Assembly (NCBI RefSeq): GCF_040500525.1
Contig: NZ_CP159402.1
Location: 2,544,501-2,608,500 of the forward strand
Reading direction: 5' to 3'
DNA length: 64,000 nucleotides
From: Azospirillum formosense
GTDB taxonomy: Bacteria; Pseudomonadota; Alphaproteobacteria; Azospirillales; Azospirillaceae
Positions 7,962 to 18,647 of this stretch are shown here, in pieces; position 1 is the first letter of the stretch, and each line of letters starts with the position of its first letter. The notes under the pieces were generated by a model. It worked only from the letters and a program-made list of their open reading frames with translations, was not told the DNA's origin and did no database searches. A program made the position numbers and the translations under genes.

Positions 7962-9773
7962 ATGCGCCTCATCACGATCCTCGCCGTGCTGCTCGTGGCC
8001 GGCCTCGCGAATTTTGCCGTCTGGTCGCTGCCGAACCAGCCGGTGCCGCTCGACCCGCCGCCCGGCGGCAAGCTGAAAAGCGTGTCCTTCGCGCCCTTCC
8101 GCGACGGCCAGAGCCCGCTGACGCAAAAATTCCCCAGCACCGAACAGATCGACGAGGATCTGGCCGCGCTCGCTCCCCAGGTGGCGGGGGTGCGCACCTA
8201 CACCTCGCTGGAGGGGCTGGAGGTGGTGCCGGAACTGGCCCGCCGCCACGGCATCCAGGTCACCATGGGAGCGTGGCTGTCGTCGCGGCTGGACAAGAAC
8301 GAGAAGGAGGTCGCCTCCCTCATCGACCTCGCCAACCGCTACCCGGACGTCATCACCCGCGTGATCGTCGGCAACGAGGTGCTGCTGCGCCGCGAGCTGA
8401 CGCCCGAGCAGGTGGCCGGCTACATCGACCGCGTGAAGGCGGCGGTGAAGCAGCCGGTGTCCTACGCCGACGTCTGGGAATGGTGGCTGAAGTACCCGCA
8501 GATTGCGGACCACGTCGATTACCTGACCATCCACCTGCTGCCCTATTGGGAGGACGTGCCGACCGACGTGGCCGGCGCCATGGAGCGCATCCGCGGCAGC
8601 TACCGCACCATCGCCCAGCGCTTCCCCGGCAAGCCGATCCTGGTCGGCGAGACCGGCTGGCCGACCGAGGGCCGGTCGCGCGGCGCCGCGGTCACCGGGC
8701 TGGTCAACAAGGCCAAGTTCGTCAACGGCTTCGTCCGCCTCGCCGAGCAGGAAGGCTTCGACTACAACGTGATCGAGGCCTTCGACCAGGGCTGGAAGGC
8801 CAAGCTGGAGGGCACGGTGGGCGGCCACTGGGGCCTCTACACCGCCGACCGTCAGGCGAAGTTCGCCCTGGCCGGGCCGGTGGTGGAGAACCGGCAATGG
8901 CGGCTGCTGTTTGGCGTCTCCTCCGGCCTCGCCCTGGCGCTCGTCATCGGACTGACCCTGCGCGGCCGGCCGCTGACCGCCGGGGCCTTCGCCGCCCTGG
9001 CCTTCCTGGCGCAGGCGCTGTCCACCCTGTTCGTCCACGCCGTCTGGGGCGCGCTGCACGGCAAGCACTACCCGCAGGACGTGGCGCTGTCGGTCGTCAT
9101 GCTGGCGGCGACCGCCGTCCTGTCGATGGCCGTCCTGCTGGCCGCCCGGCGGGCGCTGGGCAGCGGCGGTCTGGCGCTGGAGCCGCTGGCGCCGCTGCGC
9201 GGCCGTCCGGCGCTGTCGCGGCTGGAGACGGTGGGTAAGGCCGCCGCCGTGGTTCTCGCCCTGCTGGGGATCGTCTGGAGCGTCCTGATCGTCTTCGACG
9301 GGCGCTACCGCGATTTCCCCAACTGGTACTTCGCCCTGCCGGCGCTCGGCCTGCTGGCGCTCGGCGCCATGCGCGCCGCGCGGCGCCCGGAGGGCACGGG
9401 GGCGCTGGCCGCCTGGGGCATCGGCGGGCTGTTCCGCCCCGCCGTCCCGGCGGCCGATGCCCCGGCGGGCGGCCTGTGCGGCGCCGTCCGCCGCCTGCCG
9501 CTGGAGTCGGCGCTGGCCGCCCTGCTGCTGCTCGGCGCGCTGCTGACCGTCCTGGCGGAAGGCGTGGTGCCGATGGAGTCGCTGATCTACGGGCAGCTTC
9601 CTTTCATGGAGGCCCTGCACGAGGTCGTGTGGACCAGCCCGAACTGGGAAGCGCTGTCCTGGGCCGGGCTCCAGCTTCTGCTGGCGGTGCCCTACGCCGC
9701 CGCCGTCCTGGCCGCCCGCCGCGGCGAGGCCGCCCGCGCCGGCCATCACTGGGTCCGCATCGCCGGGCAATGA
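7962..9773 (+). CDS. GH17-type beta-1,3-glucanase/glucosyltransferase with membrane C-terminus
   Basis: A 603-residue membrane protein. It starts with an uncleaved signal or anchor (LITILAVLLVAGLANFAVW). A glycoside-hydrolase family 17 TIM-barrel follows at about 40-290, with the acid/base motif IVGNEV (near 136) and the nucleophile motif VGETGWPTEG (near 227). From about residue 310 there are six or more hydrophobic helices. In proteobacteria such two-part proteins are linked to beta-1,3-glucan remodelling, including periplasmic or cyclic glucans. The catalytic half is expected outside the cytoplasm. The gene is alone and converges with the phosphoribosyltransferase gene. The substrate is inferred only from the family. 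Confidence 0.8.
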   Translation: MRLITILAVLLVAGLANFAVWSLPNQPVPLDPPPGGKLKSVSFAPFRDGQSPLTQKFPSTEQIDEDLAALAPQVAGVRTYTSLEGLEVVPELARRHGIQVTMGAWLSSRLDKNEKEVASLIDLANRYPDVITRVIVGNEVLLRRELTPEQVAGYIDRVKAAVKQPVSYADVWEWWLKYPQIADHVDYLTIHLLPYWEDVPTDVAGAMERIRGSYRTIAQRFPGKPILVGETGWPTEGRSRGAAVTGLVNKAKFVNGFVRLAEQEGFDYNVIEAFDQGWKAKLEGTVGGHWGLYTADRQAKFALAGPVVENRQWRLLFGVSSGLALALVIGLTLRGRPLTAGAFAALAFLAQALSTLFVHAVWGALHGKHYPQDVALSVVMLAATAVLSMAVLLAARRALGSGGLALEPLAPLRGRPALSRLETVGKAAAVVLALLGIVWSVLIVFDGRYRDFPNWYFALPALGLLALGAMRAARRPEGTGALAAWGIGGLFRPAVPAADAPAGGLCGAVRRLPLESALAALLLLGALLTVLAEGVVPMESLIYGQLPFMEALHEVVWTSPNWEALSWAGLQLLLAVPYAAAVLAARRGEAARAGHHWVRIAGQ

Positions 9774-9780
9774 CCGGCTC

Positions 9781-9811
9781 CCCCCTCTCCCGCTCGGTGT
9801 GGGGGAGGGGG
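9781..9811. terminator. GC-rich hairpin between convergent genes
   Basis: CCCCCTCTCCC (9781-9791) pairs with GGGGGAGGGGG (9801-9811) between the GH17 gene and the phosphoribosyltransferase gene. The CCCTCTCC...GGGGAGGG pattern recurs at 24573-24680, so this may be a dispersed intergenic palindrome family as well as a bidirectional terminator. Confidence 0.45.
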
Positions 9812-9822
9812 CACGCCCCGCC

Positions 9823-10533
9823 TCAGGCCGCCTTCCCGCTCTTCCGACGGCCCAGATGCTCCGTGGTCCAGCGTTTGGGGTCGTGGAGGAAGGCGTGGAT
9901 TTCGCCCTGGGCCTGGGCGTCCAAGTAATGGCCGCGGTTCGCCACCTCCAGCACGTCCCACCAGGTCGCCAGAGCGTGCATGGTGATGCCCAGCGGCGCC
10001 AGATGCTCCTGGATCTCGTCGAAGATCCCGTACTGGAACAGCACGAACAGGTCGCGCACGTCGCAGCCCGCCTCCTTCAGCGGCTGGGCGAAGCGGGCCT
10101 TGCGGTGACCGTCGGCGGCGATCTGCTCGACCAGCAGCACGCGCCAGCCCGGCTCCACCCGCCCTTCGATCCGGTGCTTGTAATCCTGCCCGCCCTCCGG
10201 CGCCTCCTTGCGCACGAAGACGAGGGGAAGGCCCATCCGGTCGGCGATCAGCGCGGCCCAGGGCACGCCGGCCCCCTCGGCGGCGGCGATGGCGTCCAAT
10301 TCGCCGTCGCCGATCTCCTGCCCGATCATCCGCAGGGCGAAGTCGAGCACCTCGTCGCGCACCGCGGGGTAGGAGAGCAGCCGCCGCCCTTCCAGATGGA
10401 CCGGGCTGACCAGCCCCGAGCCGTGGCGGCACAGATGGTCCGGGTCATACCGGACGCAGCCGGTCTCGATCAGATGGCGGGCCACGCCGATGGCCCCCTC
10501 GCGCAGCTCGATGTCCCAAGCGTCCGGTATCAT
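9823..10533 (-). CDS. Orotate phosphoribosyltransferase-like protein
   Basis: A 236-residue type I phosphoribosyltransferase fold. The early segment YDPDHLCRHGSGLVSPVHLEGRRLL resembles the flexible N-terminal part of orotate phosphoribosyltransferase. The PRPP loop appears near 134 as RVLLVEQIAADGHRK, a divergent form of the usual VxVVDDVxTTG. In place of the two acidic residues there is Glu-Gln, so catalysis by the standard mechanism is doubtful and a regulatory or altered role is possible. The start ATG at 10531-10533 (MIPDAWDIEL) is the first sensible one; the upstream open frame is arginine-rich and not protein-like. It diverges from the HD-GYP regulator at 10805. It may not be the cell's main pyrE. 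Confidence 0.65.
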   Translation of the reverse strand: MIPDAWDIELREGAIGVARHLIETGCVRYDPDHLCRHGSGLVSPVHLEGRRLLSYPAVRDEVLDFALRMIGQEIGDGELDAIAAAEGAGVPWAALIADRMGLPLVFVRKEAPEGGQDYKHRIEGRVEPGWRVLLVEQIAADGHRKARFAQPLKEAGCDVRDLFVLFQYGIFDEIQEHLAPLGITMHALATWWDVLEVANRGHYLDAQAQGEIHAFLHDPKRWTTEHLGRRKSGKAA

Positions 10534-10804
10534 GGCCTGCCCCCATCGTCTTTGCGTTGTTGTCGGCCTCGCGCCCTTCTCCCGATGATCCCCCGTTCGG
10601 GGCGGGCCGCAACCCCTCCACACGCGCCGGGACGGGCGCTTTTGCGGTAGCCGGAACGGGGGAAGACAACGCGCCGCAGCCCCCTGCCGCCTGCCGTCGT
10701 GTGCAACGGCTCACCAGGGCGGTTGACACGAACCGCGACAAACGTTGAAAAAGAGAATCGAATTGTAGCCATACAGCTTTGGCGAAGCGGGGCGGAGAGC
10801 GGCG

Positions 10805-12406
10805 ATGTCGGACATCCAGGGCCGGGGCCAGGACGAGGACGATGAGCTGCTTTTCGCCGACGAGGATGCCCCGACCCCGCCGTCCGCCCCGTCGCGCGCC
10901 GCCGCGCCCTGGAAACTGCTGATCGTCGACGACGATCCGGAGGTGCACGCGATCACCCGAGTCGTGCTGAACGACGTGACCTTCGACGGTCGGCGGCTGC
11001 ATTTCCTGTCCGCCCATTCGGGGGGCGAGGCGCGGGCGATCCTGAACGATCATCCCGACATCGCCGCCGTCCTGCTGGACGTGGTGATGGAGACGGAGGA
11101 CGCCGGCCTGCGGCTGGTCCACCACATTCGGGAGGTGTTGGGCAACCGGCGGGTCCGCATCATCCTGCGCACCGGCCAGCCCGGCCAGGCGCCGGAACGG
11201 CAGGTGATCGTCAGCTACGACATCAACGACTACAAGGCCAAGAGCGAGCTGACCGCCCAGAAGCTGTTCACCACCACGGTGGCCGCCCTGCGCTCCTACC
11301 AGCACATCGACGCGATCGAGCGCAACCGGCAGGGGCTGGAAACGATCGTCGACGCCGCCGGCGCCCTGTTCGAGCAGCGCCGCATGGATCGCTTCGCCCT
11401 CGGCGTGGTGGAGCGGGTCGCCGCCTTGCTGCCGCGGGCGGCGGGCGCCTTTCTGTGCGCGGTTCCGTCCGGCCTGAATCCGGATGGCCGCCCCCGGGAG
11501 GCGGACGTGCTGTGCGGAACCGGCGTCTTCGCCAACGCCGTCGGCCAACCGGTCAGCGCCGTGCTGCCCGGCGCGGCCTGCGCCGACATCGCCGCCGCCC
11601 TCGCCTGCGGCCGCAGCCTGCACCGCGACGACCACAGCGTCGCGCTGTTCCAGACCCAGAGCCCAGGCCCCGGCGCGCTGTTCATCGGCGGGCACGGCGG
11701 CCTGCCCGAGGTCGAGCGGCGGCTGGTGGAGATCTTCTGCTCCCGGATGTCGGTCGGGTTCGACAACGTGTCCCTGTACGAGCAGCTCCGCCTCGCCCAG
11801 GTCGCCACGGTGCACGCCCTGGGCAAGCTGGCCGAATACAAGGACGAGGTGACCGGCGAGCATGTCCGGCGCATCGGCCGCTGGGCCACCGCCATCGCAA
11901 GGGAACTCCAGGCGCGGGGTGCCTGCGGCGGCGACGCCGACGACCTGTTCTGCGAGCTGATCGGGTTGGCCAGCATGCTGCACGACGTCGGCAAGGTCGC
12001 CATCCCCGACCGGATCCTGCGCAAGCCCGGCAAGCTCGACCCCGAGGAAATCATCCAGATGCGCGAGCACGCCACCATCGGCGGGCGCATCCTGCGCGAC
12101 GCCTCCGGCCCGGTCGGCGGACGCAACTACCTGACGATGGGGGCGGAGATCGCCGAGAGCCACCACGAGAGGTTCGACGGCACCGGCTATCCCCATGGGC
12201 TGGCGGGCGACGCCATCCCGCTGTCGGGCCGCATCGTGGCGGTCGCCGACGTCTACGACGCCCTGCTGCACCGCCGCCCCTACAAGGAGGCGTGGGAACT
12301 GGAAGCGGTGATCGATCTGATCCGTGCCGAGTCGGGCCGCCACTTCGACCCGTGCGTCGTCGACGCCTTCGTCGCGGTCCTGGAGCGCGGCGGGCCGGAG
12401 GCGTAG
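10805..12406 (+). CDS. HD-GYP cyclic-di-GMP phosphodiesterase response regulator
   Basis: A 533-residue response regulator. An acidic N-terminal tail precedes a receiver domain (about 38-165) with acidic pocket IVDDD and phospho-acceptor Asp in AAVLLDVVM (near 91). A DUF3369-type central domain follows (about 180-340). The HD-GYP domain (about 345-525) has the metal-binding LHDVGKVAIPDRIL near 391 and the GYP motif DGTGYPHGL near 460. HD-GYP enzymes hydrolyse cyclic-di-GMP; all visible metal ligands are present, so it should be active. It lies 37 bp from, and converges with, a GGDEF diguanylate cyclase, an opposing-enzyme pair. Its cognate kinase is not adjacent. Confidence 0.9.
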   Translation: MSDIQGRGQDEDDELLFADEDAPTPPSAPSRAAAPWKLLIVDDDPEVHAITRVVLNDVTFDGRRLHFLSAHSGGEARAILNDHPDIAAVLLDVVMETEDAGLRLVHHIREVLGNRRVRIILRTGQPGQAPERQVIVSYDINDYKAKSELTAQKLFTTTVAALRSYQHIDAIERNRQGLETIVDAAGALFEQRRMDRFALGVVERVAALLPRAAGAFLCAVPSGLNPDGRPREADVLCGTGVFANAVGQPVSAVLPGAACADIAAALACGRSLHRDDHSVALFQTQSPGPGALFIGGHGGLPEVERRLVEIFCSRMSVGFDNVSLYEQLRLAQVATVHALGKLAEYKDEVTGEHVRRIGRWATAIARELQARGACGGDADDLFCELIGLASMLHDVGKVAIPDRILRKPGKLDPEEIIQMREHATIGGRILRDASGPVGGRNYLTMGAEIAESHHERFDGTGYPHGLAGDAIPLSGRIVAVADVYDALLHRRPYKEAWELEAVIDLIRAESGRHFDPCVVDAFVAVLERGGPEA

Positions 12407-12443
12407 CGGCCATCCCGGCTAGGGCGCGCTCCGGTTCGGCGGG

Positions 12444-13628
12444 TCAGGCCGGTTCGGGGACCCGGTCGCCGGCGACGATCCGGTTCTTGCCGGACTGCTT
12501 GGCCGCGTACATCCGCTGGTCGGCCAGATCGACCAGCTTTTCCCAATCCACCGGGCGGTCGTGGAGGTATTCGGCGAGGCCGATGCTGGCGGTCTGGGGG
12601 GTTCCGTCCGGGCGCTTGCCCAGCCCCCGCGCGTGCAGCCGTTCCACCGCGGTCAGGGCGCCCTCGCGGGACGTGTTGGGCATGATGACCACGAACTCCT
12701 CCCCGCCCCAGCGCACCAGCACGTCGGACTGGCGCAGCATGCCACGGATGGCCTCCGCCGACCGCCCGAGCTGCTTGTCGCCTTGGTCGTGGCCGAAGCG
12801 GTCGTTGATCGACTTGAAATTGTCCAGGTCGAAGAAGATCACCGACAGCGGGTGGTCCGAGCGCTGGGCGTGGGCGAACTGCAGCCGCAGCAGCTCCTCG
12901 CCGATGCGGCGGGAGAAGGCGCCGGTCAGCCCGTCGTGCGACGCCTGATCGACCAGGGCCATCATGAAGTGCAGCTGGCTCATCGCCGCCAGCGTCGCCA
13001 CCACCATGATGAGCACCAGCAGCCACAGGGCGCCCAGGTAGGAGGGGAAGGGGAAGACCAGCGAGCCGTAGACACCGGCCAGCATGTGGGCCGCCAGCAT
13101 CGGCGTCGCGAAGGCCAGCCCCTCCAGGGCGGTCAGCGGGAAGACGCTGAGCCCCGCCACCATCACGAAGGGCAGGAAGGCATAGCCGGCGGCCACCGCC
13201 AGCGCGCTTCCCGCGATCATGTCCTCGTTCAGCATGGGGTGCGAGGCGAGGAAGAAGATCGTCGGCACCGACAGCAGCAGGGCAAGCCCCCGCCACGCGC
13301 TGCCCATGTCGTCGCAGATCCGGTAGCCGAGCGCCAGCGCGCCGAAGGCGAAGCTGGACACCAGCCGCAGACCGGCGAGATAGCCCCACAACGGCCAGGG
13401 GAAGATGAAGACGTCGATGACGATCCACAGCGGCGTCAGCACGGCGAACACCGCCGCGACCATGCGGACGCGGGAATGGATCAGCACGGCCCGGCGACGC
13501 TGGATGATCGGGGTGTGTCCGCCCGGATGCATCAGGTCGCGCAACTGCTCGAAGGAGAGATCGCCGCTCACCGCCTGGAATGCCCTCTCCGCGAACCGTC
13601 TGAGGAGATTAAGCGCTTGTTGATACAC
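12444..13628 (-). CDS. Membrane-bound diguanylate cyclase (GGDEF)
   Basis: This protein makes cyclic-di-GMP from two GTP. A hydrophobic N-terminal half with about six transmembrane helices (roughly 50-215) is followed by a GGDEF domain with HDGLTGAFSRR at its start, FFDLDNFKSINDRFGHDQGD, the active-site loop RWGGEEFVVI (near 307) and ASIGLAEY. Glu in place of Asp in the loop is a common active variant. There is no obvious RxxD inhibitory site five residues before it. The start is uncertain: GTG at 13628 has a purine-rich GGGGGG seven bases upstream and gives 394 residues, but the frame is open to ATGs at 13703 and 13805. It ends 37 bp from the HD-GYP gene. Confidence 0.85.
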   Translation of the reverse strand: MYQQALNLLRRFAERAFQAVSGDLSFEQLRDLMHPGGHTPIIQRRRAVLIHSRVRMVAAVFAVLTPLWIVIDVFIFPWPLWGYLAGLRLVSSFAFGALALGYRICDDMGSAWRGLALLLSVPTIFFLASHPMLNEDMIAGSALAVAAGYAFLPFVMVAGLSVFPLTALEGLAFATPMLAAHMLAGVYGSLVFPFPSYLGALWLLVLIMVVATLAAMSQLHFMMALVDQASHDGLTGAFSRRIGEELLRLQFAHAQRSDHPLSVIFFDLDNFKSINDRFGHDQGDKQLGRSAEAIRGMLRQSDVLVRWGGEEFVVIMPNTSREGALTAVERLHARGLGKRPDGTPQTASIGLAEYLHDRPVDWEKLVDLADQRMYAAKQSGKNRIVAGDRVPEPA

Positions 13629-13840
13629 GCGATGCCCCCCATCGGCAACGGCAATTGCTGTGATTTCCAGGGATACGTGCGTATGTCGTGCCGCCTGTGG
13701 CATCGACGCATATGTACGCGATTTTCGGGGACACTCTTCCCCCGGTCCCACCGCTGTCAACGCCGAAGTGGTCATACCACTGGGACAAAAGCACGCGGCG
13801 CCCATGAACAGGCCCGGCGCATGGGGAAAAAGCCCGGCAT

Positions 13841-13873
13841 GAAAAAGGCCCGGCTGCGGGCCGGGCCTTTTTC
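13841..13873 (-). terminator. Intrinsic terminator downstream of dnaJ
   Basis: GAAAAAGGCCCGGC (13841-13854) and GCCGGGCCTTTTTC (13860-13873) form a perfect 14-bp stem with a five-base loop. On the minus strand the run of T follows the GC-rich stem, 26 bp past the dnaJ stop. It can work in both directions. Confidence 0.85.
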
Positions 13874-13898
13874 ACGGGTCGGAACGGCGGGACGGCGG

Positions 13899-15041
13899 TC
13901 AGTCCTTCAGGTCTTCCCACAGCTCCTTCACCTTGGCGAAGAAGCCCTCGGACTGCGGGTGGGAGCCTTCCTTGCCGGCGGTGTCGAACTCGCGCAGAAG
14001 CTCCTGCTGCTTCTTGGTCAGGTTGACCGGAGTCTCGACGACGGCCTGGATGTACATGTCGCCGCGCTGCTGGCTGCGCAGCACCGACATGCCCTTGCCC
14101 TTGATGCGGAACTGGTGGCCGGACTGGGTGCCCGGCGGGACCGTCACCTTGGTGCGGCTGCCCTCGATGGTCGGCACCTCCACCGTGCCGCCCAGCGCCG
14201 CGGTGGTCATCGGGATCGGCACCCGGCAATGGATGTTGGCGCCGTCGCGCTGGAAGATCGGGTGCGGCGCGATGGCCAGGAAGATGTAGAGGTCGCCCGG
14301 CGGCGCGCCGCGCAGGCCCGCCTCGCCCTCCCCGGCCAGGCGGATGCGCGTGCCGTCCTCCACGCCCGCGGGGATGTTAACCTGGAGGGTCTTCTCCTTG
14401 CGCAGGCGCCCGGCGCCGCCGCAGTTCTTGCAGGGGTCCTTGATGACGCGGCCCTGGCCGTGGCAGGCCGGGCAGGTGCGCTCGATGGTGAAGAAGCCCT
14501 GCTGGGCGCGCACCTTGCCATGGCCCTGGCAGGTCGGGCAGGTGACCGGCTGGGTCCCCGCCGCGGCACCCGAGCCGCTGCAGGAGTCGCAGGCGACCGT
14601 GGAGGGAACGCGGACGTTGGCCGTGGTGCCCTTGAAGGCCTCCTCCAGCCCGATCTCCAAATTGTAGCGCAGGTCCTGGCCGCGGCCCGACGCGGCACCG
14701 CCGCCGCGGCGCCCGCCCATGAACTCGCCGAACATCTCGTCGAAGATGTCGGCGAAGCCGCCGCCGCCGCCGCCGAAATCGAAGCCGCCGAAGCCGCCGC
14801 CGCCACCGCGCCCGTTCTCGAAAGCGCCGTGGCCGAAGCGGTCGTAGGCCGCGCGCTTCTGCTCGTCCTTCAGGACGTCGTAGGCTTCGTTGATTTCCTT
14901 GAACTTGTGCTCGGCGTCCTTGTCACCCTGGTTGCGGTCCGGGTGATACTGCATCGCCATCTTGCGGTACGCTTTTTTGATCTCGTCCGCGCTGGCGCCC
15001 TTCGCCACCCCGAGCAGTTCGTAATAGTCCTGTTTCGCCAT
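13899..15041 (-). CDS. dnaJ: Chaperone DnaJ
   Basis: A 380-residue Hsp40 co-chaperone that delivers substrates to DnaK and stimulates its ATPase. All class I parts are present. The J domain (1-70) has YHPDRNQG carrying the HPD triad. A very glycine-phenylalanine-rich linker follows (about 75-115). Four CxxCxGxG zinc-binding repeats lie at about 150-210 ([32 protein letters not shown]), then the C-terminal substrate-binding domains. The start is ATG 15039-15041. It lies 161 bp after dnaK on the same strand and is probably cotranscribed; the gap contains two small hairpins without T tracts. Confidence 0.98.
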   Translation of the reverse strand: MAKQDYYELLGVAKGASADEIKKAYRKMAMQYHPDRNQGDKDAEHKFKEINEAYDVLKDEQKRAAYDRFGHGAFENGRGGGGGFGGFDFGGGGGGFADIFDEMFGEFMGGRRGGGAASGRGQDLRYNLEIGLEEAFKGTTANVRVPSTVACDSCSGSGAAAGTQPVTCPTCQGHGKVRAQQGFFTIERTCPACHGQGRVIKDPCKNCGGAGRLRKEKTLQVNIPAGVEDGTRIRLAGEGEAGLRGAPPGDLYIFLAIAPHPIFQRDGANIHCRVPIPMTTAALGGTVEVPTIEGSRTKVTVPPGTQSGHQFRIKGKGMSVLRSQQRGDMYIQAVVETPVNLTKKQQELLREFDTAGKEGSHPQSEGFFAKVKELWEDLKD

Positions 15042-15202
15042 GGGCCCCGACCGCCTTCACATTCAACAGACCAATCATATCTCCGGCCCGCCACCGCAGG
15101 ACGGATGACGGGCCGGACGATACTGCATGGCGCCGGGTTCTCCCGGCTGTGACACCGGAGGCAACGGGCGGTTGCCCGACGATTGCCCCCGGTTCCGAAC
15201 GC

Positions 15203-17122
<1,920 letters not shown>

Positions 17123-17232
17123 GTTCAGCCTCTGTTGTTCGGCAGATGCGTGGCGGCCCGTTTGGTCCGGCACCGCCGCGATCCCCTTGGGGTCGGTGGA
17201 ACGGTTGGGTGGATTCACGTCTGTCGCCGGAG

Positions 17233-17261
17233 ATATAGGCAGGTGCGTTTCGGGCTGCAAC
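17233..17261 (-). promoter_or_regulatory. RpoH-type heat-shock promoter of dnaK
   Basis: On the minus strand GTTG (17261-17258) is followed after 18 bp by CCTATAT (17239-17233). This closely fits the alphaproteobacterial sigma-32 consensus CTTG-N16-18-CYTATNT. A near copy (GTTG-N18-CCTAAAT, sharing the preceding ACCTG) lies in front of hrcA-grpE at 23737-23765. Confidence 0.6.
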
Positions 17262-17467
17262 GTCCTGCTCCATCCGCCAACCGTCAAAAGACCAAAAGGT
17301 GACGTGCACACCGGGACATATCGTCGCGCCTGCGGCTTCGCGTCGCAAGTGAATACCGGGGTACTCAGAAGCATAAGGCGTGCAACCGCCCCTCTTTGCC
17401 CCCTTACCGTGCCGAAAGCGCTCTGTTACAGGGCTTTAACACAAGCAAAACCCCCGCAACCCAGCCA

Positions 17468-17512
17468 TGTTAACTTTTCATTAACAAGTAATGGTGTGCA
17501 TTTCAATGCACA
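17468..17512. promoter_or_regulatory. Two neighbouring dyads upstream of a small gene
   Basis: TGTTAA (17468-17473) and TTAACA (17481-17486) are separated by 7 bp. TGTGCATT (17495-17502) and AATGCACA (17505-17512) form a perfect palindrome with a 2-bp centre. Both are in an AT-rich stretch 160-200 bp before the start at 17672. They look like protein-binding sites; the regulator is not identified. Confidence 0.4.
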
Positions 17513-17671
17513 ATCAATTGCCGGTTGCCCTGTTTCTTTGTTGTCCGAAGATTCTAATCGTGGAGAATCGAAGGAAATATGATATATCCCTCCTGGTCAG
17601 GGGGCCGCTCTTGCTCGCAGGCATGGCTTTCCGAAGCGGGACCGTGTGCAGCATTCCATAGGGGGATCAAG

Positions 17672-17875
17672 ATGATGGATGAACGGCGCGACATGGCTCT
17701 GGCCATCAAGTCCTGCCTCGACAGCCTTATGGACGACGCGACGAAGTGCGACCTGGACGATCTGGCGCGCTTCATCAGCCTGGCCGCCCTGGCGGCGGAG
17801 GAGGCGGCCATGGCCTTCGATCCGAAGGCGGCGCAGTTGAAGGCCCTGATGTCCGGCGGCGCCGGCCACTGCTGA
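17672..17875 (+). CDS. Small hypothetical protein, 67 residues
   Basis: The product is MMDERRDMALAIKSCLDS followed by an amphipathic, alanine- and leucine-rich helical stretch and a short glycine tail. There is no signal peptide or membrane segment. The chosen ATG at 17672 follows GGGGGATCAAG, a good ribosome binding site. The frame is also open from an ATG at 17579 that has AAGGAAAT before it, but the extra 31 residues are atypical in composition. It is not matched to a family I recognise. The AT-rich promoter region upstream suggests independent regulation. Confidence 0.55.
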   Translation: MMDERRDMALAIKSCLDSLMDDATKCDLDDLARFISLAALAAEEAAMAFDPKAAQLKALMSGGAGHC

Positions 17876-17979
17876 CCACCGGGCTCCTGACCGCCTGAGC
17901 GCCCGGACCGGTGCGGGAACGCCGGAGACGTCGGGCTCGGACAGCCAGACCGGAAAAGAGCCGGGAAAGACCCGGAAAA

Positions 17980-18009
17980 GAAAAAAGCCGCCCTCGACGG
18001 GGCGGCTTT
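17980..18009 (-). terminator. Intrinsic terminator after the gene at 18039
   Basis: AAAGCCGCCC (17984-17993) pairs with GGGCGGCTTT (18000-18009). On the minus strand the stem is followed by a T-rich tract, 30 bp beyond the stop codon of the gene at 18039-18554. It also faces the small plus-strand gene and may stop both transcripts. Confidence 0.7.
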
Positions 18010-18038
18010 CCTGTGTGCGGAGCCTGTCCCGGATCGTT

Positions 18039-18554
18039 CTACAGGATGTCCGCCGCGCGGATCGCCCCGTCGAGCAGCGCCAGCGTGTCGGCGCAGGACT
18101 CGTCGCCGTCCATCACCATGGGCAGGCGGTAGCTGAACATGGCCGCCGCGGCCTTGCCGTCGCGCTCCGCCCCGACCAGCCACAGGTAATGGGCGTCGGT
18201 GCCGCCGTCCTCCTCCGTCATCATCACCGCCTGGGCGAGCACGCCGTCGTCTCCCCAGGGCTCGACGATCCGGTCGCTGGCGCGCGGGTCGTCGGGGCGC
18301 ACGAAGCGCAGTGCCATCTCGCGCAGCACCGCCACGGCGCCGTCCGGCCCGTCCTTGGGCGCCACCCGGTCGGTGACCAGCCGCAGCACGCCCCCCGCCG
18401 GGGCCGGCGGGTGGAAGGCGGCCACGGCGTGGCCCTCATGGTCCTCCACCTCCGGGCGCCAGCCGTCCGGCAGCCGGAACCTCACGACCCCTTCCCATTC
18501 CACGCTGTGCCCCGTCCCGTGGCCCGCTGCGTGGCCGTCCTGTGCGCCCGTCAC
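18039..18554 (-). CDS. Hypothetical protein, 171 residues
   Basis: A soluble protein with a His/Gly-rich N-terminus, then a beta-rich pattern beginning WEGVVRFRLPDGWRPEVE and RLVTDRVAPKDGP. There is no signal peptide, membrane helix or recognisable catalytic motif. The VxFxLPxGW opening resembles small beta-sheet domains of the DcrB/DUF1795 kind, but this is only a resemblance. The start ATG is at 18552-18554. It lies back to back with the DUF1848 gene at 18648 and is followed by its own terminator. No function is assigned. Confidence 0.6.
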   Translation of the reverse strand: MTGAQDGHAAGHGTGHSVEWEGVVRFRLPDGWRPEVEDHEGHAVAAFHPPAPAGGVLRLVTDRVAPKDGPDGAVAVLREMALRFVRPDDPRASDRIVEPWGDDGVLAQAVMMTEEDGGTDAHYLWLVGAERDGKAAAAMFSYRLPMVMDGDESCADTLALLDGAIRAADIL

Positions 18555-18647
18555 GGCATCCTCCCCTGATCCTGTGCCGGCACTTTAGGCCGAAGCGCCG
18601 GCGAATCCAGCCTTGATCGCAGCCCGCCGAGCCACCATGGTCCGGCG

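Larger units (their letters stand above)
17123..17671. other. Intergenic region between dnaK and a small hypothetical gene
   Basis: About 550 bp. The left end carries the dnaK heat-shock promoter. The right half (about 17440-17580) is AT-rich and contains two adjacent dyads, TGTTAA/TTAACA (17468-17486) and TGTGCATT/AATGCACA (17495-17512). These probably belong to the promoter of the small gene at 17672. No other gene was recognised. Confidence 0.55.

Noticed and set aside
12561..15152. 863-codon plus-strand frame across the GGDEF and dnaJ genes
   Set aside because: Runs antisense through two genes and their terminator; composition typical of GC-rich shadow frames.
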